A DNA stretch of 64,000 bases from Magnaporthiopsis rhizophila. Lineage: Eukaryota; Ascomycota; Sordariomycetes; Magnaporthales; Magnaporthaceae. The translations under genes and the position numbers were made by a program. This document shows positions 38,072-48,046 of this stretch, in pieces. The notes below the pieces were generated by a model. That model saw nothing but the letters and a program-made list of their open reading frames with translations, had not been told where the DNA came from and ran no database searches. Positions within the stretch are counted from its first letter, which is position 1. Each line of letters starts with the position of its first letter. Location: contig PYSS01000029.1 in assembly GCA_003049465.1 (NCBI GenBank), positions 1-64,000 of the forward strand. Direction: 5' to 3'.

Positions 38072-38234
38072 TCACTTGTGGTTTGACAGGATCTTGGTCA
38101 TAACGGCCCCGATCTGGTCCTCGCGGGAAAAAAAATCCGACAGAATGCCCGTGTTCGGGTAACCGAACCCACCTAGATCCAACGATTGCCCAAAAGGACT
38201 TTTTTTTCATAACAGCAATCTGAAAAGGTGCCAT
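38072..38234 (-). pseudogene. Frameshifted relative (copy D) of the dispersed-repeat ORF
   Basis: On the minus strand ATG 38234 begins MAPFQIAVMKK, like copy B's MAPFSFRYVILKT, with the same CTGCCG-rich sequence upstream. The frame to the stop at 38072 is off by one base. If a single-base slip lies in the A8 run near 38203-38210, the sequence reads through LGGFGYPNTG and DFFSREDQIGAVMTKI to NHK-stop, aligning with LGGRRLGVGYV and YFFSPADLKAVITGL of copy A. An assembly or sequencing error in the homopolymer is equally possible, in which case this would be an intact small gene of about 53 residues. Confidence 0.35.
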
Positions 38235-38811
38235 TATTACGGCAGCGGGAGGTAAGGGGTGGCAGCGCACGGCGGAAGGGCGGCGGGCGAGCGGGCGGCG
38301 GACGACAAAGGGCGGCAAGGGGCGCGAAGGACGGGCACAGCACGGCGGCAAAGATGTGGTGATGTTCTTTTTTTCTTTTCCTTTTTTTTTCCTTTTTTTC
38401 CCTTTTTTTTCCCCTTTTTTTCCCCTTTTTTCCTTTTGCAATTCCGCTTGAATGGCAAAGAAAGGGAAAGGCTGGAAAAGGGGACGCAAAAAAAAACGCC
38501 GGGTCTGGTAGGCTTCACCAGTCGATTTTCGCATCGGAGAAAAGGGCGGTCGCGAATAGCCTCTGGGTGGCGCCTGCGTATTGGAAAGAAAATAAACTCA
38601 CGATGCAACGGAGAAAGGATCAATCCAGCAGCCCAACTGAGAAAGACCAGCGGGAAACAATAACTTCCTGGTCCCCCTGTGGGCGTAGCTGTTGTCGTTG
38701 TCTCCCTCTCCTGTCATCTCGGATCTGCACACGACCAGGTACCTATCTATACTCTAGTCTCGCGCTCTCCTCCGATCCTCAAAGCCAGCAAGCCAGCACC
38801 AGCGCTTTACC
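38235..38811. other. Repeat-flanking sequence and upstream region of the Pro-rich gene
   Basis: GC-rich sequence (38240-38350) resembling, on the minus strand, the CTGCCG-rich part of the dispersed repeat, followed by a T/C-rich block at 38368-38436 and then the promoter area of the next gene. Confidence 0.4.
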
Positions 38812-39630
38812 ATGCACCAAAAACAATCGACGGCCACTGTCGCCGTCTACAACATGGACGGTTACGTCACTGCGCCGGCGACGGCCCCGATGTTCCTTTG
38901 CCAGCGGCCCGGTCGGCCCATGATTTCCGGCCGGCCAGCTCTTCCTGGCCAACCGCTGGCCCCGACGGCAACCGGGTCATACCGGCAGGACACCCCGGGC
39001 CATCACCGGCCTACGCCTCGCCCCGCCGCGCAGCAGCCTGCCCGGCCAGTTGTCGTCTCTTCCCATCCGACGCGACCTGCCGTCGTCTCTTCCTCCTTCG
39101 CCCAGCCTACCGTCGTCTCCTCCCAGGCACGCCCCGCCGCCGTTTCTTCCTCTCGCGCCCGGCCGGCCGTCGTCTCTTCTCAACCCGTCCGCCCTGCCGT
39201 TACCTCTTTCTTCCCCGCCGCCGACGCCACCACTACCACCACCATGCAGCAGCAGGCGGCTCCGCTGTCGCCGCCGCTGCCGCCGCCGCCGTCGCCCAAG
39301 CGGCGGCCTACATGGCACTTCTTCTCGGGCCGCCTCGCGGACCCAGACCAGCTCTGCGCCGTGTTCACGCGCATGGGCACGCCGACGCGGCCGGGCCGCC
39401 AGTCGTACCCGTCCCGGGCCACGGTCGACGGTGTGGCGCTGCAGGGCTCGGCGGTGATGGCCACCAGCGACGGTCAGCACGCGGTGCTGAGCGAGCACGC
39501 GCAGGCGGCCGAGCAGCGTGGCGAGTGCGTCGTCATCTCGCTCCAGGGCATGGAGGGCGCCACCAAGCCCGAGCAGGGCATCTACGACGGCAGGGTGTTC
39601 GGCGTCGCTTGCCAGGGGCGTCCCAGGTAG
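38812..39630 (+). CDS. Hypothetical Pro-rich protein with a possible GGCT/AIG2-like C-terminal domain
   Basis: An open frame of 272 codons starts MHQKQSTATVAVYNMDGYVT. Residues about 60-145 carry a degenerate repeat of RPAVVSS (ARPAVVSS, RPTVVSSQ, ARPAAVSS, RPAVTS) followed by Thr, Gln and Pro runs. The last 100 residues are better ordered: WHFFSGRLADPDQLCAVF resembles the start of gamma-glutamyl-cyclotransferase-like (AIG2) domains ('yFfYGtL.dP..L..vl'), followed by VDGVALQGS and YDGRVFGVAC. This assignment is tentative. The TAG stop lies within AG|GTAGGT, a good splice donor, so the gene may continue: an acceptor TTTTAG at 39914-39919 would add about 33 in-frame codons. No signal peptide is evident. 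Confidence 0.6.
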   Translation: MHQKQSTATVAVYNMDGYVTAPATAPMFLCQRPGRPMISGRPALPGQPLAPTATGSYRQDTPGHHRPTPRPAAQQPARPVVVSSHPTRPAVVSSSFAQPTVVSSQARPAAVSSSRARPAVVSSQPVRPAVTSFFPAADATTTTTMQQQAAPLSPPLPPPPSPKRRPTWHFFSGRLADPDQLCAVFTRMGTPTRPGRQSYPSRATVDGVALQGSAVMATSDGQHAVLSEHAQAAEQRGECVVISLQGMEGATKPEQGIYDGRVFGVACQGRPR

Positions 39631-40195
39631 GTACACCTACCTGTACCTGAGTACCCTGCCCACGGCGGCCAGTGGAACTCGTCCCACCCTGGCCAATGGC
39701 ACGCCCAGCAGGGACAAGGGAAAGGGCAGAGGAAAGGAGGCCGAGACCAGCAACCGTGTTGCGGGGGCCCAGAGGGATACCAGTTCGAGATCGGCCACAA
39801 GATGACATGTACCTAGGTAGGTACGTACCAGGTCCTGGGTCGGTCCATGCATCCTTTTCTTTTTTTTTTTTTTCTGGGCCGCCACATGCTGACTGAACTG
39901 AATCCATCCATCCTTTTAGCCAATTGAAACCGTCCGACCCCGCGTTTTCAAGCCACGAAACAACCCCCACCAGCGCTACCAGTCGTGTTATTGGCAGCGG
40001 GAGACCTGAGCCGACATGGTTTGGCTGATTGATGGGGCCGACGTGGAGAAGCGAAAGCCGAGAGAGGCCGGTTGCGAGGAGACAAAGCCGAGGGAGCACA
40101 GCCTAACTAGCGTTTCCTGCATACACGCGTTCGATGATCCCCCATTTTTCATTCTTTGGTAGATAGGGCTGAAATACAAACGCCAGCATTTGTGT
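39631..40195. other. Intergenic, or possible intron plus last exon of the preceding gene
   Basis: Contains palindromic TACCTAGGTAGGTA (39810-39823) and a T-run near 39860. Apart from the possible extra exon of the preceding gene, no coding sequence is supported. Confidence 0.4.
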
Positions 40196-40330
40196 AATCA
40201 CAATACCAGATAACAGCTAAATTCACTGTTATATACAGATCTTTGCCACCCCCTAGCATTTTTATTCCGGTATTTTATTCTGGTGTTTTTTTTCTGGGCT
40301 GTATGTGTTGGTTCTTTTTCTTTTTAGCTG
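40196..40330 (+). repeat. Dispersed repeat, 3' fragment (copy C)
   Basis: Only the acceptor-side part is present: ATACCAGATAACAGCTAAAT, then CACTGTTATATACAGATCTT, CCCCTAGCATTTTTATTCCG and one TCTGGGCTGTATGTGTTGG core, matching copies A and B. It ends about 10-20 bp before the likely first exon of the acyl-CoA synthetase gene, so it may have supplied part of that gene's promoter. Confidence 0.7.
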
Positions 40331-40339
40331 GTTTCTACA

Positions 40340-42415
40340 ATGGCGGTGCCAGTAGTGAGAGCTATGGGCCGCCAGCTGCCGTCTCTACGACCCCCCTGGA
40401 GGCGGCATAGCCGGCCCATAAGCCGGTTAAGCATATCCCATGGACCACGAGAGGTTGGTAGGCACGCGAACAAACCGTCATTAGGCAGATCCTAGTAGCC
40501 TCTAACAAGCCTCCGATAGCCCCCACTGCTCACCCACACCATACCCGAGCACTTCGCCTCGGTCGTATCAAAGCACGGCGATCGCCCGGCAGTCATCTGC
40601 CGATCCCCTACCGCGGCAGCACCCGCGGCAGCATCCGCCTCCCCCCCAGCGCGGGAGACGGTGCTCACGTACCACGAGCTCGACGTGCTTTCCAACACGC
40701 TCGCGCATTCGCTGCGCAGCCTGGGCGTGCGCAAGGGCGATCGCGTCGCCGTCAGCCTGGGCAACTGCCCGGAGCACGCGGCGCTTACGTACGCCGTTTT
40801 CAAGCTGGGCGCCGTGCTGGTGCCGCTCAACCCGGGCTTCGGGGCTGACCAGGTGGCGTCGGCGCTGTCGCACCTCGAGGCCCGCGTCCTCGTCGTCGGT
40901 GCCGTCACCGACCTGGCCTACAAGCCATGCCGCGGCCGCTCCAACCTGCCCCTGCTACAGGCCCTCGTCCCGGACCTGGCGTCTTCGTTGTCGTCGCCGC
41001 GCGCGCCCTCGCTGCGCGCCGTCGTCGTAGTCGACAACTCGGCCGACCACCCAGGCAGCCCGCGCTTACCCTTACCTTCGCACCGCGCCCTGACCCCCTT
41101 TTCGGCCCTGGTAGCAGACGGCCCGCCACCATCGTCATCGTCATCCGTTGTTGTGCCAGACTCGACCCTGGATGCCTCCGATACCATCAACATCCAGTTC
41201 ACCTCAGGCACCACGTCGCACCCCAAAGCCGCCATGCTCACGCACACGGGAATCCTCAACAACGGCTCCCTCGTCGCGCACCGCATGCGCCTGACGCCCT
41301 CGGACCTCGTCGTCTGCCCTCCGCCCCTTTTCCACTGCTTCGGCTGCGTGCTCGGCTACATGGCCACAGCAGCCACAGGGGCCGCCCTGATCCTCCCATC
41401 GCCCGCCTTCGACCCGGTCGCCTCGCTCCGCGCCGTCGTCGACCACCGCGCCACGGCCCTGTATGGCGTCGCGACCATGTTCGTCGCCGTGCTCGAGGAG
41501 CTGGAGCGAAGCGGCAACAAAGTCATCTCGCCGGCCGAAGCCGCCGCCCTCCCCACACACCTGCGCACCGGCATAGCAGCCGGCAGCTCCGTGCCCGAGG
41601 CGCTGATGGCGCGCCTCTTCGCGTCCCTGGGGCTACCCGACCTCGTCATCTGCTACGGCCAGACCGAGACGAGCCCCGTCAGCTTGATGACTTCTCCCGC
41701 GGACCCGCTGCCCAAGCGCACCGGCACTGTCGGCCGCGCCATGCCGCACACGGCCGTCAAAATTGTCGATCCTTCCGACCGGTCACGCATTCTTCCGCGC
41801 GGGGAGCGGGGCGAGCTCGCCGCGAGCGGGTATCTAGTCATGAAGGGGTACTGGGACCGCGACAGCAGCGAGGACCTGGTCTGGGAGCCTAACGAGCCCA
41901 GTAGGGACGACGATGACGGCGACGGCGGCAGAGTATGGATGTACTCGGGCGACGAGGCAGCCATGGACGACGACGGCTACGTAGCCATCACGGGCCGCAT
42001 CAAGGACCTCATCATCCGCGGCGGCGAGAACATCCACCCGCTCGAGATCGAGAACTGCCTTTTCCTGCATCCGCTCGTGGCCGAGGCCAGCGTCGTCGGC
42101 GTGCCTGACGACCGGTACGGCGAGTGCGTTGGCGCTTTTGTGATTCCGCACAAGGGCGGCGGCGGCGGCGTCGATCTGGCGGCCGACAAGCAAGGAATCG
42201 AGAAGCAGCAGCAGGCCGACGCAGACGACCTCAAGAACTGGGTCAGGCAGCGGCTGCCGGGCCACCTGGTGCCGACCCACGTCTTTTGGGTCGACGAGTA
42301 CCCCAAGACGGCGAGTGGCAAGATCCAAAAGTTCAAGCTGAGGGAGATGGCTGTGCGGCTGCTACCATCTGTCGGGGTATTAAAGGATAAAAACCCACCC
42401 TCGATAGGGGCCTAA
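40340..42415 (+). CDS. Acyl-CoA synthetase / AMP-dependent ligase with transposon-derived C-terminus
   Basis: Main exon 40520-42415. Its frame begins PPLLTHTIPEHFASVVSKHG, the usual family N-terminus, directly after a CGATAG acceptor with a CTAAC branch site, so a short first exon is needed; ATG 40340-40354 with a GTGAGA donor fits phase 0 (tentative). This gives about 636 residues. ANL-family motifs: FTSGTTSHPKAAMLTH (about 230-245), ICYGQTETSPV (about 382), YSGDEAAMDDDGY (about 480), GRIKDLIIRGGENIHPLEIE, and the C-terminal catalytic lysine in PKTASGKIQKFKLRE (about 600). The reaction is carboxylate plus ATP to acyl-AMP, then acyl-CoA; the substrate is unknown. After VRLL the last 17 residues are encoded by the terminal repeat of an inserted element (see that feature). 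All catalytic motifs precede the insertion. Confidence 0.85.
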
Positions 42416-43257
42416 GGACAGGAGTAGGCCCACAATATTCTGGGGACACCCCGGTATGTATCTTTTCTAAAATTCACGGCCAAATAGCCCGGTTGGTACA
42501 TGCAGCCCTGTCCCAGCCCTATGGCCATGTCGTTCTTGGGGTTAATCCGACCTCTCACCTTTGCGTTTCCCTCTAGCTTTTTCGTTTCTGGCTCTTTTGA
42601 TCGTTTTTGAAGCCTATTAATGAGCTTTTTTTTTTTTTTTTTGGCTAGTGCGGGCAATAATGCCAATGCCTTGGGTTGATCCCTGGGCGGCCTGGGGCCG
42701 GATTCAAGCTTCTTTTTTGTATTTGTTAACCGTGTTAATAATCATGCGTTTGAGACTTGTTATCACTGAAAAAGGAGCCCTTATTAAGTATTAGATAGTA
42801 AAGAGCATGGCCTTTAAAAAAAATATATTGCTTTCCCTTGCTGATAATTTATTCCTTCGTTATGCCACCTCCTTTTTTTTCCTAACGATCCGGTACTGTA
42901 AAAAAAATACCTCTTCCCAAATAACCCTTAATTAAAGCTTTCGAATATAATCGGATCCAGCCGAAATGCATATTATTTACTATTAAAAAAAGCCCTTCTG
43001 GAACCCCCGATAAGGAGGATTATTATAAGCATAATCTTTTTTAACTAGCAGAGGCTATTATTGTTGAAGGAAGGAAAAAAGAAATCAAGCAAAAGAACGA
43101 GAAATTTATGCTGAATCGGCTGATATAGGGCCCAGCCGGGGTCATGTACCGGTTTTATCTATTTTGCAGTGAAAAGATATGGCCGGGGGTGGCCCCTGAT
43201 GACCCCTGATGACCCCTGTGTAGGTGGGTTTTTATCCTTTAATACCCCGATAGATGG
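42365..43257. mobile_element. 893-bp TIR element inserted in the 3' end of the acyl-CoA synthetase gene
   Basis: The left end starts CCATCTGTCGGGGTATTAAA and continues for 35 bp to CCCACC. The right end is its reverse complement with one mismatch (position 7). TA dinucleotides flank both ends (42363-42364 and 43258-43259), the usual duplication of Tc1/mariner-pogo-type elements. The interior is AT-rich with no transposase frame, so the element is non-autonomous or heavily mutated, possibly by RIP. Removing element plus one TA joins CTG CTA to GCT GGG GAG and gives a frame that stops at TAG 43287-43289, strong evidence for insertion into a coding exon. Confidence 0.92.
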
Positions 43258-44434
43258 TAGCTGGGGAGAAGTCGCTTGAGACGAATTAGTTGATTGAGTG
43301 CCATCCGTTAGGTTGTAGCCCATGTTTCTCCGTCAAGATTGTTATATTCCATTTCCCCAGAGCCGCTCCGATAATATCTATTTACCTTGTCCTCTTCCTC
43401 TTTCGTTCCCTATTTCTTTCCTGTTTTTATTTTTATTTTTCCTATATTTTTGCATCTTACTTTTTGTTAGGAGGAGGTTATACTCCTATTCGGCACGGAA
43501 AGCTCTGAGAGTGATGGACAATAATCTCCATGATTTGGGAAAAGGTCCTGTTATTGTGCATGAATGGAAAGGATCCTCTGCCCACACACGTTGGCCCGTG
43601 CGGGATCCAGAAGGGGGCGTGTGTATCTTTCGCCTTTGGGATTTCGCGCGGCACGTCATTTTCTTCATTGCTGCGTGATGCCCTTTTCTTCTTCCCTGCA
43701 ACAACGATAAAGAAAGTCGAAAGAGGTGCAGGCCTTTCCATCAACTGGCAGTAGGCACCCCATACCTTCGCCAGCCTACCTTTTCCGCACCCTTAGCCCA
43801 GTCGCATCGCCATCGTCGCCGTCGTCGAAAGGACGCCGGCGAACGCGGGCAAAACAAAGCCAAGCCACGCACCAAAATTGCCGTTGCTTCTTTAACGGCA
43901 GGTCTGACAGGAATTTTTTTTTTTTTTTTTTTTTTTTTCGGGGAAAGGTGTGGTCGTGTGGTGAATCCGTGATGTTAGTGTGGGGCGGCGGCGGCACCCT
44001 GTCAAATATCCCTCAAGCCGCTAGCTTCGGTGTCATGGCCTCGATTTGCGGCGCGCGAAGCCACCTACCGACGGGAGTTCCCTGGTGATCGTGGCGAACA
44101 ACCCGTCTTGTTACTAAAAACACAAGCGTTCATGTGGAAATCAGGCGCAAAAGCTACTAGTACCTGAACTTCCCTACAACCTAGCCTTTAACGGCACTCC
44201 GGGGGATGGGCTTGACCCCGCGTTCGGTTCTAAGCGGGTCACCAAGGGGCGGGTCGATGCAAGGATACGTCCGGGCATGAGCGATCTCGGGTTCGATCCG
44301 ATCTCGGGTTCGATCCGAGCTCGGGGTGAATGGCGAACCGGCGTCACCCATCAACGTCTTACGAGGCTTGGCCTTGGATTCAAGGGGCTTGGATGATGGG
44401 ACTATCTTGGCCGAGATGCTACGTCCGAGGCAGG
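43258..44434. other. Region between the TIR element and the GH106-like gene
   Basis: Begins with the displaced last codons of the acyl-CoA synthetase (43260-43289). No gene follows. A T-run lies at 43915-43938. At 44282-44315 a 17-bp unit GATCTCGGGTTCGATCC occurs twice in tandem, followed by a partial third (GAGCTCGGGG), about 220-250 bp upstream of the GH106-like start codon. Confidence 0.55.
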
Positions 44435-44442
44435 TATTTAAA
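44435..44442 (+). promoter_or_regulatory. TATA-like box of the GH106-like gene
   Basis: TATTTAAA about 93 bp upstream of the start codon at 44535. Confidence 0.45.
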
Positions 44443-44534
44443 GCCTCCTGGCGCAGGCACCTCTCGCCCGCCATTTTTTGTTGGGCTACACCTCAGACCC
44501 AGCCCAGTCCGCGTCCCGGCCATCCAGCAACAAC

Positions 44535-47500
44535 ATGTTACCTCTCTGCTTGCTCGCGGCCCTGGCTGCCACTGCTGCCACCGCAGCTCAGCTTGTCCCT
44601 GGTTTCGAGGCACCGTCCGCCGAGCACCGTCCAAAGTTCAGATACTGGTACGCCTTTGGTTATTCCTTGTCCTGCCAAAAGTCGGCTAAAAACCAACAAA
44701 AAAACAGGCTTCCCGACGCCGCCGTCGACCATGGTGTTCTGGCCAACGACGTGCGCGCTCTCAAGCAGGTCGGCGCCGGTGGCTTGGAATTTGTTCCCTT
44801 CTACAACTACGGCTTCCCTGCCCCCAATCTGAACCAGTCGGATCGCTACGCCTTTGGCAAACCTGCCTTTGTGGACGTGTTCCGAGCGGCCCTTGAGGCG
44901 GCCAAGGAAAACGGCCTGTCGATGGACTTCGCCCTCGGTGCCAGCCAGGGCCAGGGCGTCCCTGTCGAGCCGCTTACTCCCGGTCTGGCCATGCAGCTGG
45001 TTTACGGCAAGATGACCGTCAAGGGCGGCGAGCGGGTCCAAGGGGAGCTGCCCGCGCCCGACCTGGACTGGAGAGAGTCGCTTGGCTTTATACAGCCCCA
45101 GGAGCGTTTTGGTCCCAGCCGGCTCGTTGGTGTTTCAGCCGCTGCCGTTAGCTCCAGTAAGCACCCATGCGGCCGCATCGCCGGGTCCCTGCCGCGCTTG
45201 CCTCGGGCGGCCGGAGCCGACAACCTCGACGGCTCGAGCTGATACTTGGGCCCTTAACCAACACAGAAACCCAATCCGACGATGGGGATGTCCACGTAGC
45301 CCTGCACCCAGAATCCTTGGTGGATCTCTCGGCAAATGTCACGGGTGGAACGCTCGCTTGGCTGGCTCCAGCAGACCACCAAGAGTACGTAGTGTTCGCC
45401 ATCTACGAGCGGTACACCAACCAGAGGTCCGCGGTGGGAATTCCTTCGGACGTCATTGCAAACGGCTCCTGGGTCACGGACCACTTCAGCGCCGCAGGAG
45501 CAAGGCTCGTGTCGGAATTTTGGGAGAAGAACATCCTGAAACCCGAGGTTCGCGAGCTGCTAAAGCTCATCGGTCAGCACTGTAAGTCGTAATTTGCCGC
45601 AAGCCAATCAACTCATCCCTCCGGCTCGGGAATGGCGTGTTGCTAACAAACAGCTCAACAGCATGGGAAGACAGCATGGAGATCCAGGCTGCGCTCTATT
45701 GGTCTCCAGACTTCGTCCACCGGTTCAAGACGGCCCGAGGCTACGATCCCGTCAAGTACCTGCCGCTGATGTTTGACAAATCGACTTCATTCCAACTTCA
45801 CCGAGCCCCCTACAACACAACATTCTACCTGGACGGCCCTGAGGAGGATTCAGCACAGGCCAAGTACCTCCAGGACTACCGACTTACTCTCAACGAGGGC
45901 TATGTGGAGTACTTGAAGGCTTTGGGCCAGTGGGCTACAACAATCGGGCTTTCCCATTCCTGCCAGGTGGGATACGGTGTACCCCTAGATATGGTGAGCG
46001 ACTCGCACAGCCTCACACACACGCTTAAAGGCAGGCTTTAACTAAAGATATACATTATACCAGCTTGCCGCCGTCCCCTCGGTTGCCGGTCCTGAGCTCG
46101 AGTCTTTGGGCTTCACTACGGTTGACCAGATGCTCCAGTTCGTTGGCCCGGCGCACCTGGGGCGACGGCCCGTCGTCTCTACAGAGGTTGGCGCAGTCCA
46201 GTCGGGCGGATACAGCCAGGCGATCCCATCGCTGCTCAAGCTCTTCAACGACGCGTTCGCGAGCGGTGTCAACGCCATGATCATCCACGGCATGCCGTAT
46301 GGTGGCGAGCAGCCTGGCGCGACCTGGCCCGGCTTTACGCCGTTCCAGTTCGTCTACAGCGAGATGTGGGGCCCCAAACAGCCTGCCTGGGAGCACATGG
46401 GCGACGCCATGAACTATACGGCCAGAAACCAGCTCATCCTACGCTCGGGTGTCGCCAAGAGAGACTTGCTCTTTTACCTGTACAAGGATCCTTACAGCGC
46501 CGCCGATGCCCACAAAGCTACGGATTTGCGTGCAAAGGGTTCGTACACTGCCTAATTGTGGCACCCCTCGTTTCTTTCAAGCCCCTGCCCTGGTTACCTT
46601 TTTGCTAAAACAGCTGAGTGAACTCATAGGCTTCACATACGAGTATCTCTCGCCGGCCAACTTTGCCAGCGAAAACGTTACTGTTCAGGACGGGCTACTG
46701 GACTTTGCCGGCTCGGGCTACCGGGCCCTTGTCTTGGACCAGGAAAAGTTCATCACTCCGGACGCGGCGGCAAAGCTGGTCGAGCTGGCCAAAGCAGGAC
46801 TGCCTATCGTGGTCGTTGGAACACTTCCAAACACGACAGTCGGCTCTGTCGGACAGGACGTCGTGTCTCGCGCCATGTCAGACCTCGCGTCGGCAGGATA
46901 CCCCAACCTCAAGTTCATCGCCTCGTCCGATCAGCTGCTGGAAGCGCTTGATGGGCTCTCCGTCAAGCCTCGGGTCCAGATCGCCGCCCTTGCAGGCTCG
47001 ACGAACGACTTGCACATGCTGTGGAGATCTGACGGGCCTATCGGCTACCTGTTTCTGTACAATCGGGGATCCTCGGCGGCCACCTTCAACATCAGCGTGG
47101 AGGCGAGCGGCGACGACGTGGTGCCTCATCGGCTTGACGCCTGGACGGGGATTCAGGAGGCCGTTGCCATTTACAGCCGGTCCGCCGGCAGGCTACGCCT
47201 GCAGGTGTCTTTGCAGAAGAGCCAGACCACCATCCTCACATTTGGTGGCGCTGCGGGAGCACCGCGAGACCACATCCTCTCGCATTCCCAGAACGTCGTC
47301 GGGGCCCGCTACGACTCCGACAACAAAATCTCGGTCGTGGTGGACGACGCCGCCGCGGGGTTCGTGACTCTGTCCAACGGCTCTCGGAAGCCGATCCCTG
47401 CCCTCGCCCAAGCCACCAACAACAACGCGACGACTACTCTCCCTGCGATCGAGGTTGGGCCGTGGAACCTGACGCTCCAGTCGTGGGTGCCAGGCCTCGA

Positions 47501-47981
47501 CGTTGCAAAATCCGAGTCCGTCAAGCAGACGCTGGACCTCGGCCGCCAGGACGTTTTGGTTCCCTGGTCCGAGATGCCCGCGATGCAAAACGTCTCGGGC
47601 GTCGGCATATACACGGCCACATTTGAGCGGCCCGGTGGCGGGGAGGAGGACGACCCAATCACCGTCATCGAGTTCGGCCCGGTGCTCAACACCTTGAGGG
47701 CCTGGATCAACGGCAGGCAGCTGCCGGCGGTGGACGTCTTTGGCGGCGGCGCCTCCCCGGTCGACATTTCGCAGTACCTTCTCGCCCCGGGCCAGGGCCC
47801 CAACTCGATTCGGGTGGAAGTGACGTCCACGCTGTTCAACGCGGTCAAGGCGAGGGTCGATTTCGTAAAGACGAACGGCATCGGGCCCAACGTGCCTCAG
47901 TTTTACACGGCTGCCGCTTGGCAGCCGCACGGCTTGATCGGCCCGGTGCGGGTGAGGACGCTCCGCAAGGCAACTTTGTGA
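44535..47981 (+). CDS. GH106-like secreted glycoside hydrolase (putative alpha-L-rhamnosidase), six exons
   Basis: CDS join 44535-44647, 44708-45156, 45267-45581, 45662-45993, 46064-46538, 46630-47981, 1011 residues; all junction phases agree. The signal peptide is MLPLCLLAALAATAATA. The family-like entry FRYWLPDAAVDHGVLANDVR and GAGGLEFVPFYNYG is split by intron 1. The middle has LYWSPDFVHRFKTARGYDP and SCQVGYGVPLDM, then VVSTEVGAVQSGGYSQ and IHGMPYGGEQPGATWPGF. The C-terminal third (VPWSEMPAMQNVSGVGIYTA, then FYTAAAWQPHGLIGPVR) looks like a galactose-binding beta-sandwich. This order fits the GH106 group from memory; rhamnosidase activity is inferred and many fungal members are uncharacterised. 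The fifth donor is weak (G|GTTCGT) but gives the expected KGFTYEYLSP junction. Several N-glycosylation sites (NVT, NGS, NTT) suit secretion. Confidence 0.85.
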
Positions 47982-48046
47982 AAATAAAGACGTGACGTCA
48001 AGAACACAATGCTTGCCCGAGACGGCCCTCGGCCGTTGCAGCGCAA

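Noticed and set aside
40905..42336. Several long frames inside the acyl-CoA synthetase gene
   Set aside because: Shadows caused by GC-rich third positions; none has motifs, while the plus-strand frame has all ANL motifs.
44282..44325. GGGTTCGATCC strings resembling tRNA T-arms
   Set aside because: They form a tandem repeat and no cloverleaf surrounds them.
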